Assembly (NCBI GenBank): GCA_036653735.1
Contig: JAVVTI010000016.1
Location: 1-17,952 of the forward strand
Reading direction: 5' to 3'
DNA: 17,952 nt
Origin: CAVCAD01 sp036653735
Lineage (GTDB): Bacteria; Bacillota_I; Bacilli_A; RF39; UBA660
Position 1 is the first letter of the stretch, and every line of letters starts with the position of its first letter. The position numbers were made by a program, and so were the translations under genes. The notes under the pieces were generated by a model that saw nothing but the letters and a program-made list of their open reading frames with translations, was not told the DNA's origin and did not search any database. Shown here one piece after another: positions 5,099 to 11,803 of the stretch.

Positions 5099-5976
5099 GT
5101 TATGATTTCAATTAATTTTTTGGCACTGAAACTAGGAAGATGTGTTTTAGATAATGCGATTCCAACAAATCTACTTGGAATTTTTGGCTTGACATCTAAT
5201 ATAAATAATTCTTTATTATTTAATTCTTGCTCTATATATTCCTTAGTAGCATAACCGATCCCTAAACCAATTTTTGCAAATTCAACTACTAATGTATAAC
5301 TAGCAATTTCCGTATTTGGTTTAAGTATCACATTATTTTCTTTTGAGAAGTTGTCTATAAAGTTTCTAGTGTTAGCACCCTTTAATTGTAATATTAAAGG
5401 GTATTCATTTAGATCATTTAAATATATTTCTTTGTTTAATAACTGTTTATATGAATTGTTTATTACGAAGCAGTCGTGTATTTCACGGCATTCTATAATC
5501 TCAATATCCTTTTCCTTATTATATGGCAAGTTTAAAACTATAACATCTATTAAACCATTACGAAGTTTTGGTATTAATTCACTAGTAATATTTGTAACGA
5601 TTTGAATATCAATTTTAGGATAATTCTTATGAAATTCTTTTATGTATGGAAGTAAGAACTCTTTTGTAAGTGTAGCACTAACTCCAATCCTAATACTCCC
5701 TGTTTCTAAATTAATTAAATCAGTGAATTTATTTTCTGCGTTACGAATATATTCCATTGCTTGTTTTATATAATTATAAAACTCTTTGCCCTCATCAGTT
5801 AGAATTACACCTCTTTTTGTTCTTACAAATAATTGTCCACCTAACTGTTGTTCTAAGTTTTTAATTGATTTACTAATTGCTGGTTGTGAAATCATCATTT
5901 CATTTGATGCTTTTGTAATGTTACCCGCATTTGCAACAGCATAGAAAACTCTATACAATTCAAAGTTTATATTCAT
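5080..5976 (-). CDS. LysR-family transcriptional regulator
   Basis: A 298-aa regulator of normal family length. The winged helix-turn-helix is at residues ~1-60, with FYAVANAGNITKASNEM followed by ISQPAISKSIKNLEQQLG and FVRTKRGVILTDEG. The remainder is a typical periplasmic-binding-like effector domain starting near residue 88 (GSIRIGVSATL). The effector is unknown. AGGAGG (5982-5987 on the complement) lies 5 nt before the ATG. It is divergent from coaD with an 88-bp intergenic region that contains a palindrome of the expected T-N11-A type, so control of the coaD-MBL unit and of itself is the natural inference. It uses mainly AAA for lysine. Confidence 0.93.
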   Translation of the reverse strand: MNINFELYRVFYAVANAGNITKASNEMMISQPAISKSIKNLEQQLGGQLFVRTKRGVILTDEGKEFYNYIKQAMEYIRNAENKFTDLINLETGSIRIGVSATLTKEFLLPYIKEFHKNYPKIDIQIVTNITSELIPKLRNGLIDVIVLNLPYNKEKDIEIIECREIHDCFVINNSYKQLLNKEIYLNDLNEYPLILQLKGANTRNFIDNFSKENNVILKPNTEIASYTLVVEFAKIGLGIGYATKEYIEQELNNKELFILDVKPKIPSRFVGIALSKTHLPSFSAKKLIEIITKGIHK

Positions 5977-5987
5977 AATAACCTCCT

Positions 5988-6004
5988 GTTATGATAAGCA
6001 TAAC
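5988..6004. promoter_or_regulatory. probable LysR-type operator
   Basis: GTTATG and CATAAC are perfect 6-bp arms around a 5-nt centre, enclosing a T-N11-A box. Its centre (about 5996) is roughly 54 bp before the predicted coaD transcription start (~6050), the usual activator position for LysR regulators. It also lies in the lysR leader just before its ribosome-binding site, where binding would repress lysR. Confidence 0.6.
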
Positions 6005-6018
6005 AAATATATATTTTA

Positions 6019-6047
6019 ATTATATCACAATTTCGTATATAATCCAA
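6019..6047 (-). promoter_or_regulatory. promoter of the lysR gene, overlapping the coaD promoter
   Basis: On the complement, TTGGAT (6042-6047), a 17-nt spacer and TATAAT (6019-6024). It overlaps the + strand -10 of coaD. Confidence 0.6.
6038..6043 (+). promoter_or_regulatory. -10 box of the coaD promoter
   Basis: A perfect TATAAT, 21 nt before the coaD start codon, with no good -35 upstream. A weak -35 fits dependence on an activator such as the divergent LysR protein. Confidence 0.5.
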
Positions 6048-6064
6048 GTAAAGAGGAGGAATAT

Positions 6065-6568
6065 GTGATAAATCAGGTAGTAGCAAAAGTATTATTTCCA
6101 GGAAGTTTTGATCCTATTACTAAAGGACATATGAATATTATTGAACAAGCAAGTAATTTATTTGATGTGGTTGTAGTTGCTGTACTTCACAACCCTTTGA
6201 AGAAAACAAGCTTATTTACAGTTGAAGAAAGATTAGAAATGGTGAAAGAATTATATGCAAGAATGAACAATATTAAAGTTGTTTTAGGTACTGGAGCTTC
6301 TGTTGATATCGCTATGCTACACGAATGTAAAGCAATAATTCGCGGTCTTAGAAGTTTAAGTGATTACGATTACGAAGTCCAGCTACAACAAATTAATAAG
6401 GATATTTCAAATAATTTAGTTAATACAGTTTGTTTATTTGCTGATAAAGAGTATCAATTCGTATCGTCAAGTATGGTAAAAGAAGTATTTAGTTTAGATA
6501 AAGATATTAGTAAATACGTTGATCCGCTTGTTAAAGAAAAAATGCTGATTAAGAAAGGAATGATGTAA
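6065..6568 (+). CDS. coaD: phosphopantetheine adenylyltransferase
   Basis: A 167-aa enzyme of the CoA pathway that joins ATP and 4'-phosphopantetheine to give dephospho-CoA. The nucleotidyltransferase motif GSFDPITKGH is at residues 13-22, with the TxGH-type motif at 19-22. The IIRGLRSLSDYDYE segment and the VSSSMVKEV segment near the C-terminus match the family. The only in-frame start is GTG at 6065, 5 nt after AGGAGG (6054-6059); the ATG at 6063 is in another frame and meets TGA at once. CoaD is often next to rsmD; here it is divergent from a LysR gene and followed 1 bp later by an MBL-fold gene. Lysine codons are mostly AAA. Confidence 0.95.
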   Translation: MINQVVAKVLFPGSFDPITKGHMNIIEQASNLFDVVVVAVLHNPLKKTSLFTVEERLEMVKELYARMNNIKVVLGTGASVDIAMLHECKAIIRGLRSLSDYDYEVQLQQINKDISNNLVNTVCLFADKEYQFVSSSMVKEVFSLDKDISKYVDPLVKEKMLIKKGMM

Positions 6569-6569
6569 G

Positions 6570-7334
6570 ATGAGCAAACAAATAATAATTACTCCGTTAG
6601 GAACAGTATCCCCTTATTGTAAAGGTAATCTAAATTGTCCTGGATTTCTAATAAATTATAATGATAAAAAGATATTGTTAGATTGTGGAAATGGAACAAC
6701 TAGACTTCTTAATTTCCCAAATGATTTAAAAGATTTAAGTGTATTTATAACTCACTTACATAAAGATCATTTTGGGGATTTAGGATCAATTCAATATGCT
6801 TCTTATGTTTATCATAATTTAGGATTATTAAATGACGAAGTAAAAGTTTATTTACCAGAATTTGAATATCTTGATAATAAATCAGCAATTATCCAAACAC
6901 CTGAATCTTTTACTAAATACTACAATATAAACGAAGTTATAACTTATAAAGTTGATGATATTAGAGTTAGTTTCCAAAATAATAATTCACATACAATACC
7001 TACTTATGCTATTAAATTAGAAAATGATTCGTTTAAAATTGTTTATACATCAGATGTTGGAAATACAAATATAGATGAATTAGTAGAATTTAGTAAAGAT
7101 TCAGATTTATTAATTTGTGAAAGCTCATTTGTTAGAAGTCATAATGCTAGTAGCAGTACACACTTACATTCATATGAATCAGCAATGATTGGTAAAAAAG
7201 CAAATGTTAAACAATTAATGCTAACACATTTTTGGACTGAAACATCTAAAATCGAATATTTAGAAGAAGCTAAAGAAGTATTTGAAAATACTATTGTTGC
7301 CGAAGAAGGCAAACAATTAGTATTAATGAGGTAA
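6570..7334 (+). CDS. MBL-fold metal-dependent hydrolase (RNase Z/PhnP-like)
   Basis: A 254-aa metallo-beta-lactamase-fold hydrolase. The HLHKDH motif is at 62-67 (His62, His64, Asp66, His67), and further likely metal ligands are His141 (NSHTIP), Asp162 (YTSDVG) and His220 (LTHFW). The set is complete for a two-metal enzyme, so it is probably active. Length and motif order resemble RNase Z-like and phosphodiesterase members; the substrate is not evident. It starts 1 bp after the coaD stop, with AAAGGA inside coaD as ribosome-binding site, so the two are co-translated. Only one lysine codon is AAG. Confidence 0.9.
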   Translation: MSKQIIITPLGTVSPYCKGNLNCPGFLINYNDKKILLDCGNGTTRLLNFPNDLKDLSVFITHLHKDHFGDLGSIQYASYVYHNLGLLNDEVKVYLPEFEYLDNKSAIIQTPESFTKYYNINEVITYKVDDIRVSFQNNNSHTIPTYAIKLENDSFKIVYTSDVGNTNIDELVEFSKDSDLLICESSFVRSHNASSSTHLHSYESAMIGKKANVKQLMLTHFWTETSKIEYLEEAKEVFENTIVAEEGKQLVLMR

Positions 7335-7338
7335 AAAG

Positions 7339-7428
7339 ATGATAGATTTACATATTCATAGTTATTATTCATATGGTGATTTAACACCAGATGAAATAAT
7401 AAAACTTGCTAAATCAAATTTTATATGA
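7339..7428 (+). pseudogene. truncated start of a PHP-domain phosphoesterase gene
   Basis: An ATG 4 bp after the MBL-fold stop opens a 29-codon frame beginning MIDLHIHSYYSYGD and LTPDEIIKLAK, which is the standard N-terminus of PHP-domain phosphoesterases including the HxH metal motif. After about residue 26 the family pattern is lost and TGA follows at 7426-7428. No continuation is seen in the other frames downstream. It is therefore a stump of the third gene of the coaD-MBL unit, cut by a deletion or recombination junction. Confidence 0.75.
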
Positions 7429-7467
7429 TTTTAGAAATAAATAAAATAATTAATTAAATATTATCTC

Positions 7468-7496
7468 TTGATTTTATAACTTATAAGTGATATATT
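7468..7496 (+). promoter_or_regulatory. promoter of a small ORF
   Basis: TTGATT (7468-7473), a 17-nt spacer and TATATT (7491-7496). The predicted transcription start at about 7503 falls inside the Shine-Dalgarno stretch (7503-7508), giving a very short leader. Confidence 0.5.
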
Positions 7497-7514
7497 TGAT
7501 TTAGGGGATATGAT

Positions 7515-7649
7515 ATGATGAGTAATATTAATGATATATTATTGATAGGAATAAAAATAAGTAATAATATTATTTATCATGCAAATGTTTTAGGTTTATT
7601 TTGTGATATTGATAGTATGATTAGTTTTATAAATATGAAAAAAGTATAA
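7515..7649 (+). CDS. hypothetical 44-aa protein
   Basis: A 44-codon frame (start ATG 7515, or ATG 7518 directly after) with AGGGGA (7503-7508) 6 nt upstream, a plausible promoter before it and a terminator overlapping its stop codon. The product is moderately hydrophobic, with INDILLIGIKISNNIIYHAN and a single cysteine, and matches nothing I recognise. It could be a real small protein, or a remnant of a gene destroyed at the same junction as the PHP stump. The complete set of expression signals favours a real unit. Confidence 0.45.
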   Translation: MMSNINDILLIGIKISNNIIYHANVLGLFCDIDSMISFINMKKV

Positions 7650-7687
7650 GTTTTAAATTAGTAATAGTTTAAAACTTTTTATTTTAT
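7648..7687 (+). terminator. intrinsic terminator of the small ORF
   Basis: AAGTTTTAAA (7648-7657) and TTTAAAACTT (7668-7677) are perfect 10-bp arms around a 10-nt loop, followed by a T-rich tail. Confidence 0.7.
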
Positions 7688-7720
7688 ATTAAATATTATT
7701 TTTAAAGAAGGAGGAATAAT

Positions 7721-8779
7721 ATGTTTAATGAAATAAGTGAGGATACTAAGAGGACTTTTGAGTTCTTAGTAGATAACTACGATGTGCTACAGGATGATTC
7801 TTTTTACTGGTGGTGTGCTAAGGAAGGGTATGAAAAAAACTTTAATAGTAGAGGTGTTGATATTAGTAATCTAATATTAAGTAGAGTACCACTTGATACA
7901 AATGAGTTTTATAAAAAAGCGAATGCTCTTATTCATGAAGAAAATAGTCCTTATAAAAAGGAAGAAAGAAATTGTTCTGATTTAGTTAAACACTATGAAA
8001 TAGAAAATATTTTAGAAAAATGGATTAATGATGCTATAGAAAAAGCAGATAGAGAAACTTCAAGTGAGAAGAGACAAGAACTATATAATATTATAAATGA
8101 TTATATTGTACTATATAATAATTATGTAACTGATTATAATTTACTTAGTGATAGTGATCTAATAGATCTTATACAAAAAGGATATAATGTTATTTATAAG
8201 TTAGATAATCCTAGTAAAGAGGTAGAAAAAGCTTGTGTTTTATTTGAACTTACTCATAAGCATAATAAAGGTTTTAGATATGCTGATGAGAAGTATGAAA
8301 AGTGTTTAAGACAAAGAGGTATAGTAGATCCATATGATGAGAAAATAGATGATGAATTACTAAAGGAAATAATAAAAAGTAGCCCTGTATGCTCTGTATC
8401 AATACTTGAAAAAGATGTATCTAGGGATGTAGTTAATACTGCTCTAGATGAGATGCCTGAAGTGTTATTTTATTTTAATTGGAGTAAACTTATGCATCAC
8501 TTACTTCTTAATGATAGAGTTTATGATATTATAGAAAAAAAAGTAGTTATTAAGGATGACGAAAATAGAAGAAAAGTAGCAGATATATTAGAAACTAATT
8601 TAGGTTTATTATGTAAAAGAAGATTTACTGAAGGTATGTATGATGATGATAAAGAGTTTATAAGGGTTAGTAATTTATTATCTTGGATCTGTTATAATTA
8701 TAATAATAAAGATCAAGAAAACTATATAAATGATTTAAATAATAGAAGAAAATCAAAATATTTACATTTATCTAAATAA
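7721..8779 (+). CDS. uncharacterised 352-aa helical protein
   Basis: I do not recognise this protein. It has no signal peptide or membrane segment and is charged and mostly helical. Visible marks are YWWCAKEGYEKNFNSRG near residues 29-45, a basic-acidic helix around 105-130, and a repeat-like feel in which short helices end in EKYEKCLRQRG-type turns, so a helical-repeat scaffold is possible. AAGGAGG (7708-7714) lies 6 nt before the ATG, a strong start. It is probably its own transcription unit: a terminator lies just upstream and a strong promoter just downstream. Confidence 0.75.
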   Translation: MFNEISEDTKRTFEFLVDNYDVLQDDSFYWWCAKEGYEKNFNSRGVDISNLILSRVPLDTNEFYKKANALIHEENSPYKKEERNCSDLVKHYEIENILEKWINDAIEKADRETSSEKRQELYNIINDYIVLYNNYVTDYNLLSDSDLIDLIQKGYNVIYKLDNPSKEVEKACVLFELTHKHNKGFRYADEKYEKCLRQRGIVDPYDEKIDDELLKEIIKSSPVCSVSILEKDVSRDVVNTALDEMPEVLFYFNWSKLMHHLLLNDRVYDIIEKKVVIKDDENRRKVADILETNLGLLCKRRFTEGMYDDDKEFIRVSNLLSWICYNYNNKDQENYINDLNNRRKSKYLHLSK

Positions 8780-8800
8780 TACTTATACTTTTTATGTTTC

Positions 8801-8829
8801 TTTACAATAAATATAGATTATGCTAGAAT
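8801..8829 (+). promoter_or_regulatory. strong promoter of the phosphohexomutase gene
   Basis: TTTACA (8801-8806), a 17-nt spacer and TAGAAT (8824-8829), preceded by TGC as an extended -10. Confidence 0.75.
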
Positions 8830-8871
8830 ATATTTAGTTTATAAGTAACTATATGAAAGGGTAAAAGTATA

Positions 8872-10227
8872 ATGAATGATGTTTTAATTAAGGATAATAT
8901 ATTTAGGGAATATGATATAAGAGGAATATATAAAGAAGATATTAATGAGGATGTTTCCTATATAATAGGTAAAAGTTTTGCTTCTTATATAGTTAATAAA
9001 AATGTTATTATAGGACATGATAATAGATTATCATCTCCCTTTTTATATGAAGAATTAAAAAGAGGATTACTTAGTGCTGGAGCTAATGTTATATCTTTAG
9101 GTTTAGTTACATCACCTGAGTTTTATTATGCTAAGAAACACTTTTCTATATATAATGGCATCATGATTACTGCAAGTCATAATCCTAAAGAATATAATGG
9201 TTATAAGATATCTTTTAATGATAAAGGTAATGCATGTGGTAAAGAAATATATGATTTTAGAGAGTTTACTAAAAGAAAGGCATTTATAAATGATGAAGGT
9301 TCTATAAGTAATTATGATATTAAAAGTGATTACCTAAATAATATAAAATCATCTATTTCTCTTGGTAGTAAAAGAATTAAAGTAGTAGTAGATACTGGTA
9401 ATGGAACAGCAAGTACTATTATAAAGGAAGTACTTGATATGTTTAATATTGAGTATGTTCTTCTTAATAATATAAGTGATGGAACTTTCCCTGTTCATCC
9501 ATGTGATCCATGTGTTAGAGAAAATCAAATACAACTTGCAAACGAAGTACTAAGACTTAACTATGATTTTGGTTTTGGAATAGATGGAGATGGCGACAGA
9601 GTTGGTATAGTTGATGAAAAAGGTAATATATTATCTTGTGAATATTTAATGGTTCTTATTTATAGAAATTTATCAAGCATAACTTCTAAAGCTATATTTG
9701 ATGTTAAATGCTCTAAAATGCTTATAGATGAACTTAAACATTTAGGATATACTACTTGTATGAATAGAACGGGTAATTCATATATGCATAGAGCTATAAA
9801 TGAAAATAATTATTTATTTGGTGCTGAGTATTCAGGTCATACTTGGTTTAAAGATAGATATCAAGGATTTGACGATGGAATCTATGCTGCCCTTAGAGTA
9901 ATAGAAATATTATCTAAAACTAATAAAACATTAAGTAATGAACTTGAGGGGTTAAATAAATATTATTCTACTGATGAAATAAGAATAGAAGTACGTGATA
10001 GTAATAAGAATTTAATAGTAGATGAGGTTAAGAAATACGCAATAAATAAAGGATATAATATAGTAGATATAGATGGAGTTAGAGTAGAGTATGATGATGG
10101 TTGGGCTTTAGTAAGAGCATCTAATACTACACCTTCCTTAACACTTAGATTTGAATCTACTTCAAAGGAAAGATTAAACGAGATAAAAAAAGAGTATATA
10201 GATTTGGTTAATAACTTAATATTATAA
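8872..10227 (+). CDS. phosphomannomutase/phosphoglucomutase
   Basis: A 451-aa alpha-D-phosphohexomutase that interconverts hexose 1- and 6-phosphates to feed cell-envelope sugar synthesis. All four family motifs are present: FREYDIRG at 11-18, the phosphoserine loop TASHNP with Ser102, the magnesium loop DGDGDR at 238-243, and the sugar-binding GAEYSGH at 317-323. The C-terminal phosphate-binding RASNTTPSLTLRFE loop is also seen. Length is normal for the PMM/PGM (ManB/AlgC-type) branch; the exact sugar preference cannot be told from sequence alone. GAAAGGG (8855-8861) precedes the ATG by 10 nt. It is a single-gene unit with a strong promoter and a strong terminator. Confidence 0.94.
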   Translation: MNDVLIKDNIFREYDIRGIYKEDINEDVSYIIGKSFASYIVNKNVIIGHDNRLSSPFLYEELKRGLLSAGANVISLGLVTSPEFYYAKKHFSIYNGIMITASHNPKEYNGYKISFNDKGNACGKEIYDFREFTKRKAFINDEGSISNYDIKSDYLNNIKSSISLGSKRIKVVVDTGNGTASTIIKEVLDMFNIEYVLLNNISDGTFPVHPCDPCVRENQIQLANEVLRLNYDFGFGIDGDGDRVGIVDEKGNILSCEYLMVLIYRNLSSITSKAIFDVKCSKMLIDELKHLGYTTCMNRTGNSYMHRAINENNYLFGAEYSGHTWFKDRYQGFDDGIYAALRVIEILSKTNKTLSNELEGLNKYYSTDEIRIEVRDSNKNLIVDEVKKYAINKGYNIVDIDGVRVEYDDGWALVRASNTTPSLTLRFESTSKERLNEIKKEYIDLVNNLIL

Positions 10228-10234
10228 GTTTTAT

Positions 10235-10274
10235 GTATATGTGTCAACCTATTTTAGTTGACACATATACTTTA
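10235..10274 (+). terminator. strong intrinsic terminator after the phosphohexomutase gene
   Basis: GTATATGTGTCAAC (10235-10248) and its exact complement (10257-10270) form a perfect 14-bp stem with an 8-nt loop, followed by TTTATT. The 3' arm also carries the -35 box of the rpsP promoter. Confidence 0.9.
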
Positions 10275-10286
10275 TTATGATAATAT
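10258..10286 (+). promoter_or_regulatory. rpsP operon promoter nested in the preceding terminator
   Basis: A perfect -35, TTGACA (10258-10263), lies in the 3' arm of the terminator stem. After 17 nt comes TAATAT (10281-10286) with an extended TGA before it. Predicted start near 10293. Confidence 0.75.
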
Positions 10287-10313
10287 TAGTTAAATGAAAG
10301 GAGAAGAAATATT

Positions 10314-10739
10314 ATGGTTAAATTAAGATTAACAAGAATAGGAACAAAGAAGAAACCTTATTATCGTATAGTAGCTATGCATAGTAGAAATAAAAGAGAT
10401 GGAGAAATCATTGAATTAGTAGGTACATATGCTCCTCTTGAAAATAATAAGTATACTATTAATGAAGAAGTAGCTTTAAAGTGGCTTAAAGAGGGTGCTC
10501 AACCTACTGATACAGTTAGAAGTATATTTAAAAGAGAAGGTATTATGAAGAAGTTTCGTGATACTAAGGCAAAAACTACTGTTAAGAAAGTAGTTAAGAA
10601 AGTTGCTACTGTTAAGAAAGTTGATGTTGCTAAGAAAGTTCCTGCTGCTAAGAAAGCAACTACAAAAGTATCAAAGGAAGTAGAAAAAACTACTACAAAA
10701 GCATTACCTAAGAAAACAGTTAAAAAAGAGGTAAAATAA
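10314..10739 (+). CDS. rpsP: 30S ribosomal protein S16 with a long lysine-rich C-terminal tail
   Basis: The first ~83 residues are standard S16: VKLRLTRIGTKKKPYYRIV, GTYAPLENN, and LKEGAQPTDTVRSIF. S16 stabilises the 5' domain of 16S rRNA. The protein is 141 aa, whereas bacterial S16 is usually 80-90. The last ~57 residues contain about 21 lysines with Ala, Val and Thr in repeats such as VKKV and AKKV, resembling histone H1-like tails. At DNA level a GTTAAGAAAG/GCTAAGAAAG unit recurs at 10581, 10593, 10611, 10629 and 10647. AAAGGAG (10297-10303) precedes the ATG by 10 nt. It is followed immediately by khpA. Confidence 0.95.
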   Translation: MVKLRLTRIGTKKKPYYRIVAMHSRNKRDGEIIELVGTYAPLENNKYTINEEVALKWLKEGAQPTDTVRSIFKREGIMKKFRDTKAKTTVKKVVKKVATVKKVDVAKKVPAAKKATTKVSKEVEKTTTKALPKKTVKKEVK

Positions 10740-10982
10740 ATGAGTTTAGTAGAGTTTGCTGAATTTTTAGTTAAGTCTTTAGCACAAAATGCAGATTTAG
10801 TTAAGGTTCAACAGTTTGAAACAGAAGAAGGTTTAGTTCTTGAAATACTTGTAAGTGAAGCTGATATGGGAAGAGTTATAGGTAAGGGTGGTAAGATTGC
10901 TTTATCTTTAAGAACTCTTATTCAAGCTAAAGCTTATAATGAGAAGATACATAATGTAAGAATTAATATAGATTCATTTTAA
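10740..10982 (+). CDS. khpA: KH-domain RNA-binding protein
   Basis: An 80-aa single-KH protein of the KhpA/YlqC family, which binds RNA with its partner KhpB/EloR and affects cell division and envelope growth in Gram-positive bacteria. The RNA-binding GxxG loop is in MGRVIGKGGKIALSLRTLI (about residues 43-61). The ATG follows the rpsP stop codon directly, with AAGAGG (10726-10731) inside rpsP. The rpsP-khpA pair is the classical order; rimM and trmD, which usually come next, are replaced here by an ECF transporter module. Confidence 0.94.
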   Translation: MSLVEFAEFLVKSLAQNADLVKVQQFETEEGLVLEILVSEADMGRVIGKGGKIALSLRTLIQAKAYNEKIHNVRINIDSF

Positions 10983-11007
10983 AAGACATTTAAAAATGTC
11001 TTTTTTT
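10981..11007 (+). terminator. intrinsic terminator after khpA
   Basis: AAAAGACATT (10981-10990) pairs with AATGTCTTTT (10995-11004) around TAAA, with T continuing to 11007. The stem begins inside the khpA stop codon. Confidence 0.8.
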
Positions 11008-11017
11008 GTTGTATAAT
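10989..11017 (+). promoter_or_regulatory. possible promoter for the ECF module
   Basis: A perfect TATAAT (11012-11017) follows the terminator; the best -35 at 17 nt is TTTAAA (10989-10994), inside the terminator stem-loop. The predicted leader is short, about 18 nt before the start codon. Confidence 0.4.
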
Positions 11018-11041
11018 AATCTCAAAGAAAAGAAGTGTGCT

Positions 11042-11803
11042 ATGGATAGTTTTATTAAGTATGAAGAAAATTCTTTATTAAAATTTGATATTAAATTAGG
11101 TTGCTTAGTAACTTTTTTAGGTTCTGGTAATGATAAAATAATATCTAATCTTACTTCTTTTAATAATGAGAATATTTTAATAAATAATATCATGTGTACT
11201 TCTAAGAATTTCTATAAGATTATTAAATATATTAGTTTTGTTAGAAAAAAAGAAATTGACATCTTCTTAGGAGAAACAGTAGGAGATTGTATAGCTTTTG
11301 GACTTGAAAATAAAGCTATTAGTAAGAAAGAAATGCTTATTAAAATTAATGAGTTTTCTAATGCTTTTGGTTTAACATCATTACTTGATAAAGATCCATA
11401 TAGTTTAGGAGTTAGTGATAAGGTTAAAGTAAAGATTGTAAGTGCTCTAGTACTTAAACCAAAAGTATTAGTACTTGATAATGTACTAGATGACCTAGAT
11501 TACGATGATTACTTATTAGTTACTAAGGAAATAAAGGAGTATATTGATAATAATAATATAGTACTTAATTTTACTAATGAAATAGAGCATTCTTTATTAG
11601 GAAGTAGAATTATTATAGCAAGTGATGATAAGATAATAATAGATGGAGAGACTATTTTAGTATTAAAAGAAGAAAAGTTACTTAAGAGACTAGGTATAGG
11701 CTTTCCATTTATAATAGAATTAAATAGTTATTTACTAGATTATGGTTTAATAAATAACTATATACTAGATATTGAAAGTTTGGTGAAACATTTATGGAAA
11801 TAA
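11042..11803 (+). CDS. degenerate ECF transporter ATPase, first subunit (EcfA-like)
   Basis: A 253-aa protein whose place before EcfA2, EcfT and truA marks it as the first ECF energising subunit, but its ABC motifs are badly eroded. The Walker A position reads LGSGNDKI (26-33): a lysine remains but the Gly before it is Asp and the Ser/Thr after it is Ile. The signature position is LGVSD (122-126) instead of LSGGQ. Walker B is VLVLDN with Asp146, and the catalytic Glu is Asn147. The H-loop position has no histidine (NFTNEIE). It is therefore unlikely to hydrolyse ATP. I start at ATG 11042; upstream in-frame TTG codons lie in the terminator. The ribosome-binding site is weak. Its end overlaps the next gene by 10 bp. 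Confidence 0.75.
   Translation: MDSFIKYEENSLLKFDIKLGCLVTFLGSGNDKIISNLTSFNNENILINNIMCTSKNFYKIIKYISFVRKKEIDIFLGETVGDCIAFGLENKAISKKEMLIKINEFSNAFGLTSLLDKDPYSLGVSDKVKVKIVSALVLKPKVLVLDNVLDDLDYDDYLLVTKEIKEYIDNNNIVLNFTNEIEHSLLGSRIIIASDDKIIIDGETILVLKEEKLLKRLGIGFPFIIELNSYLLDYGLINNYILDIESLVKHLWK

Noticed and set aside
6063..6071. Read-through of ATG-TGA as a TGA=Trp code
   Set aside because: The next codon is TAA, tryptophans elsewhere are TGG, and TGA ends the HD gene and ecfT.
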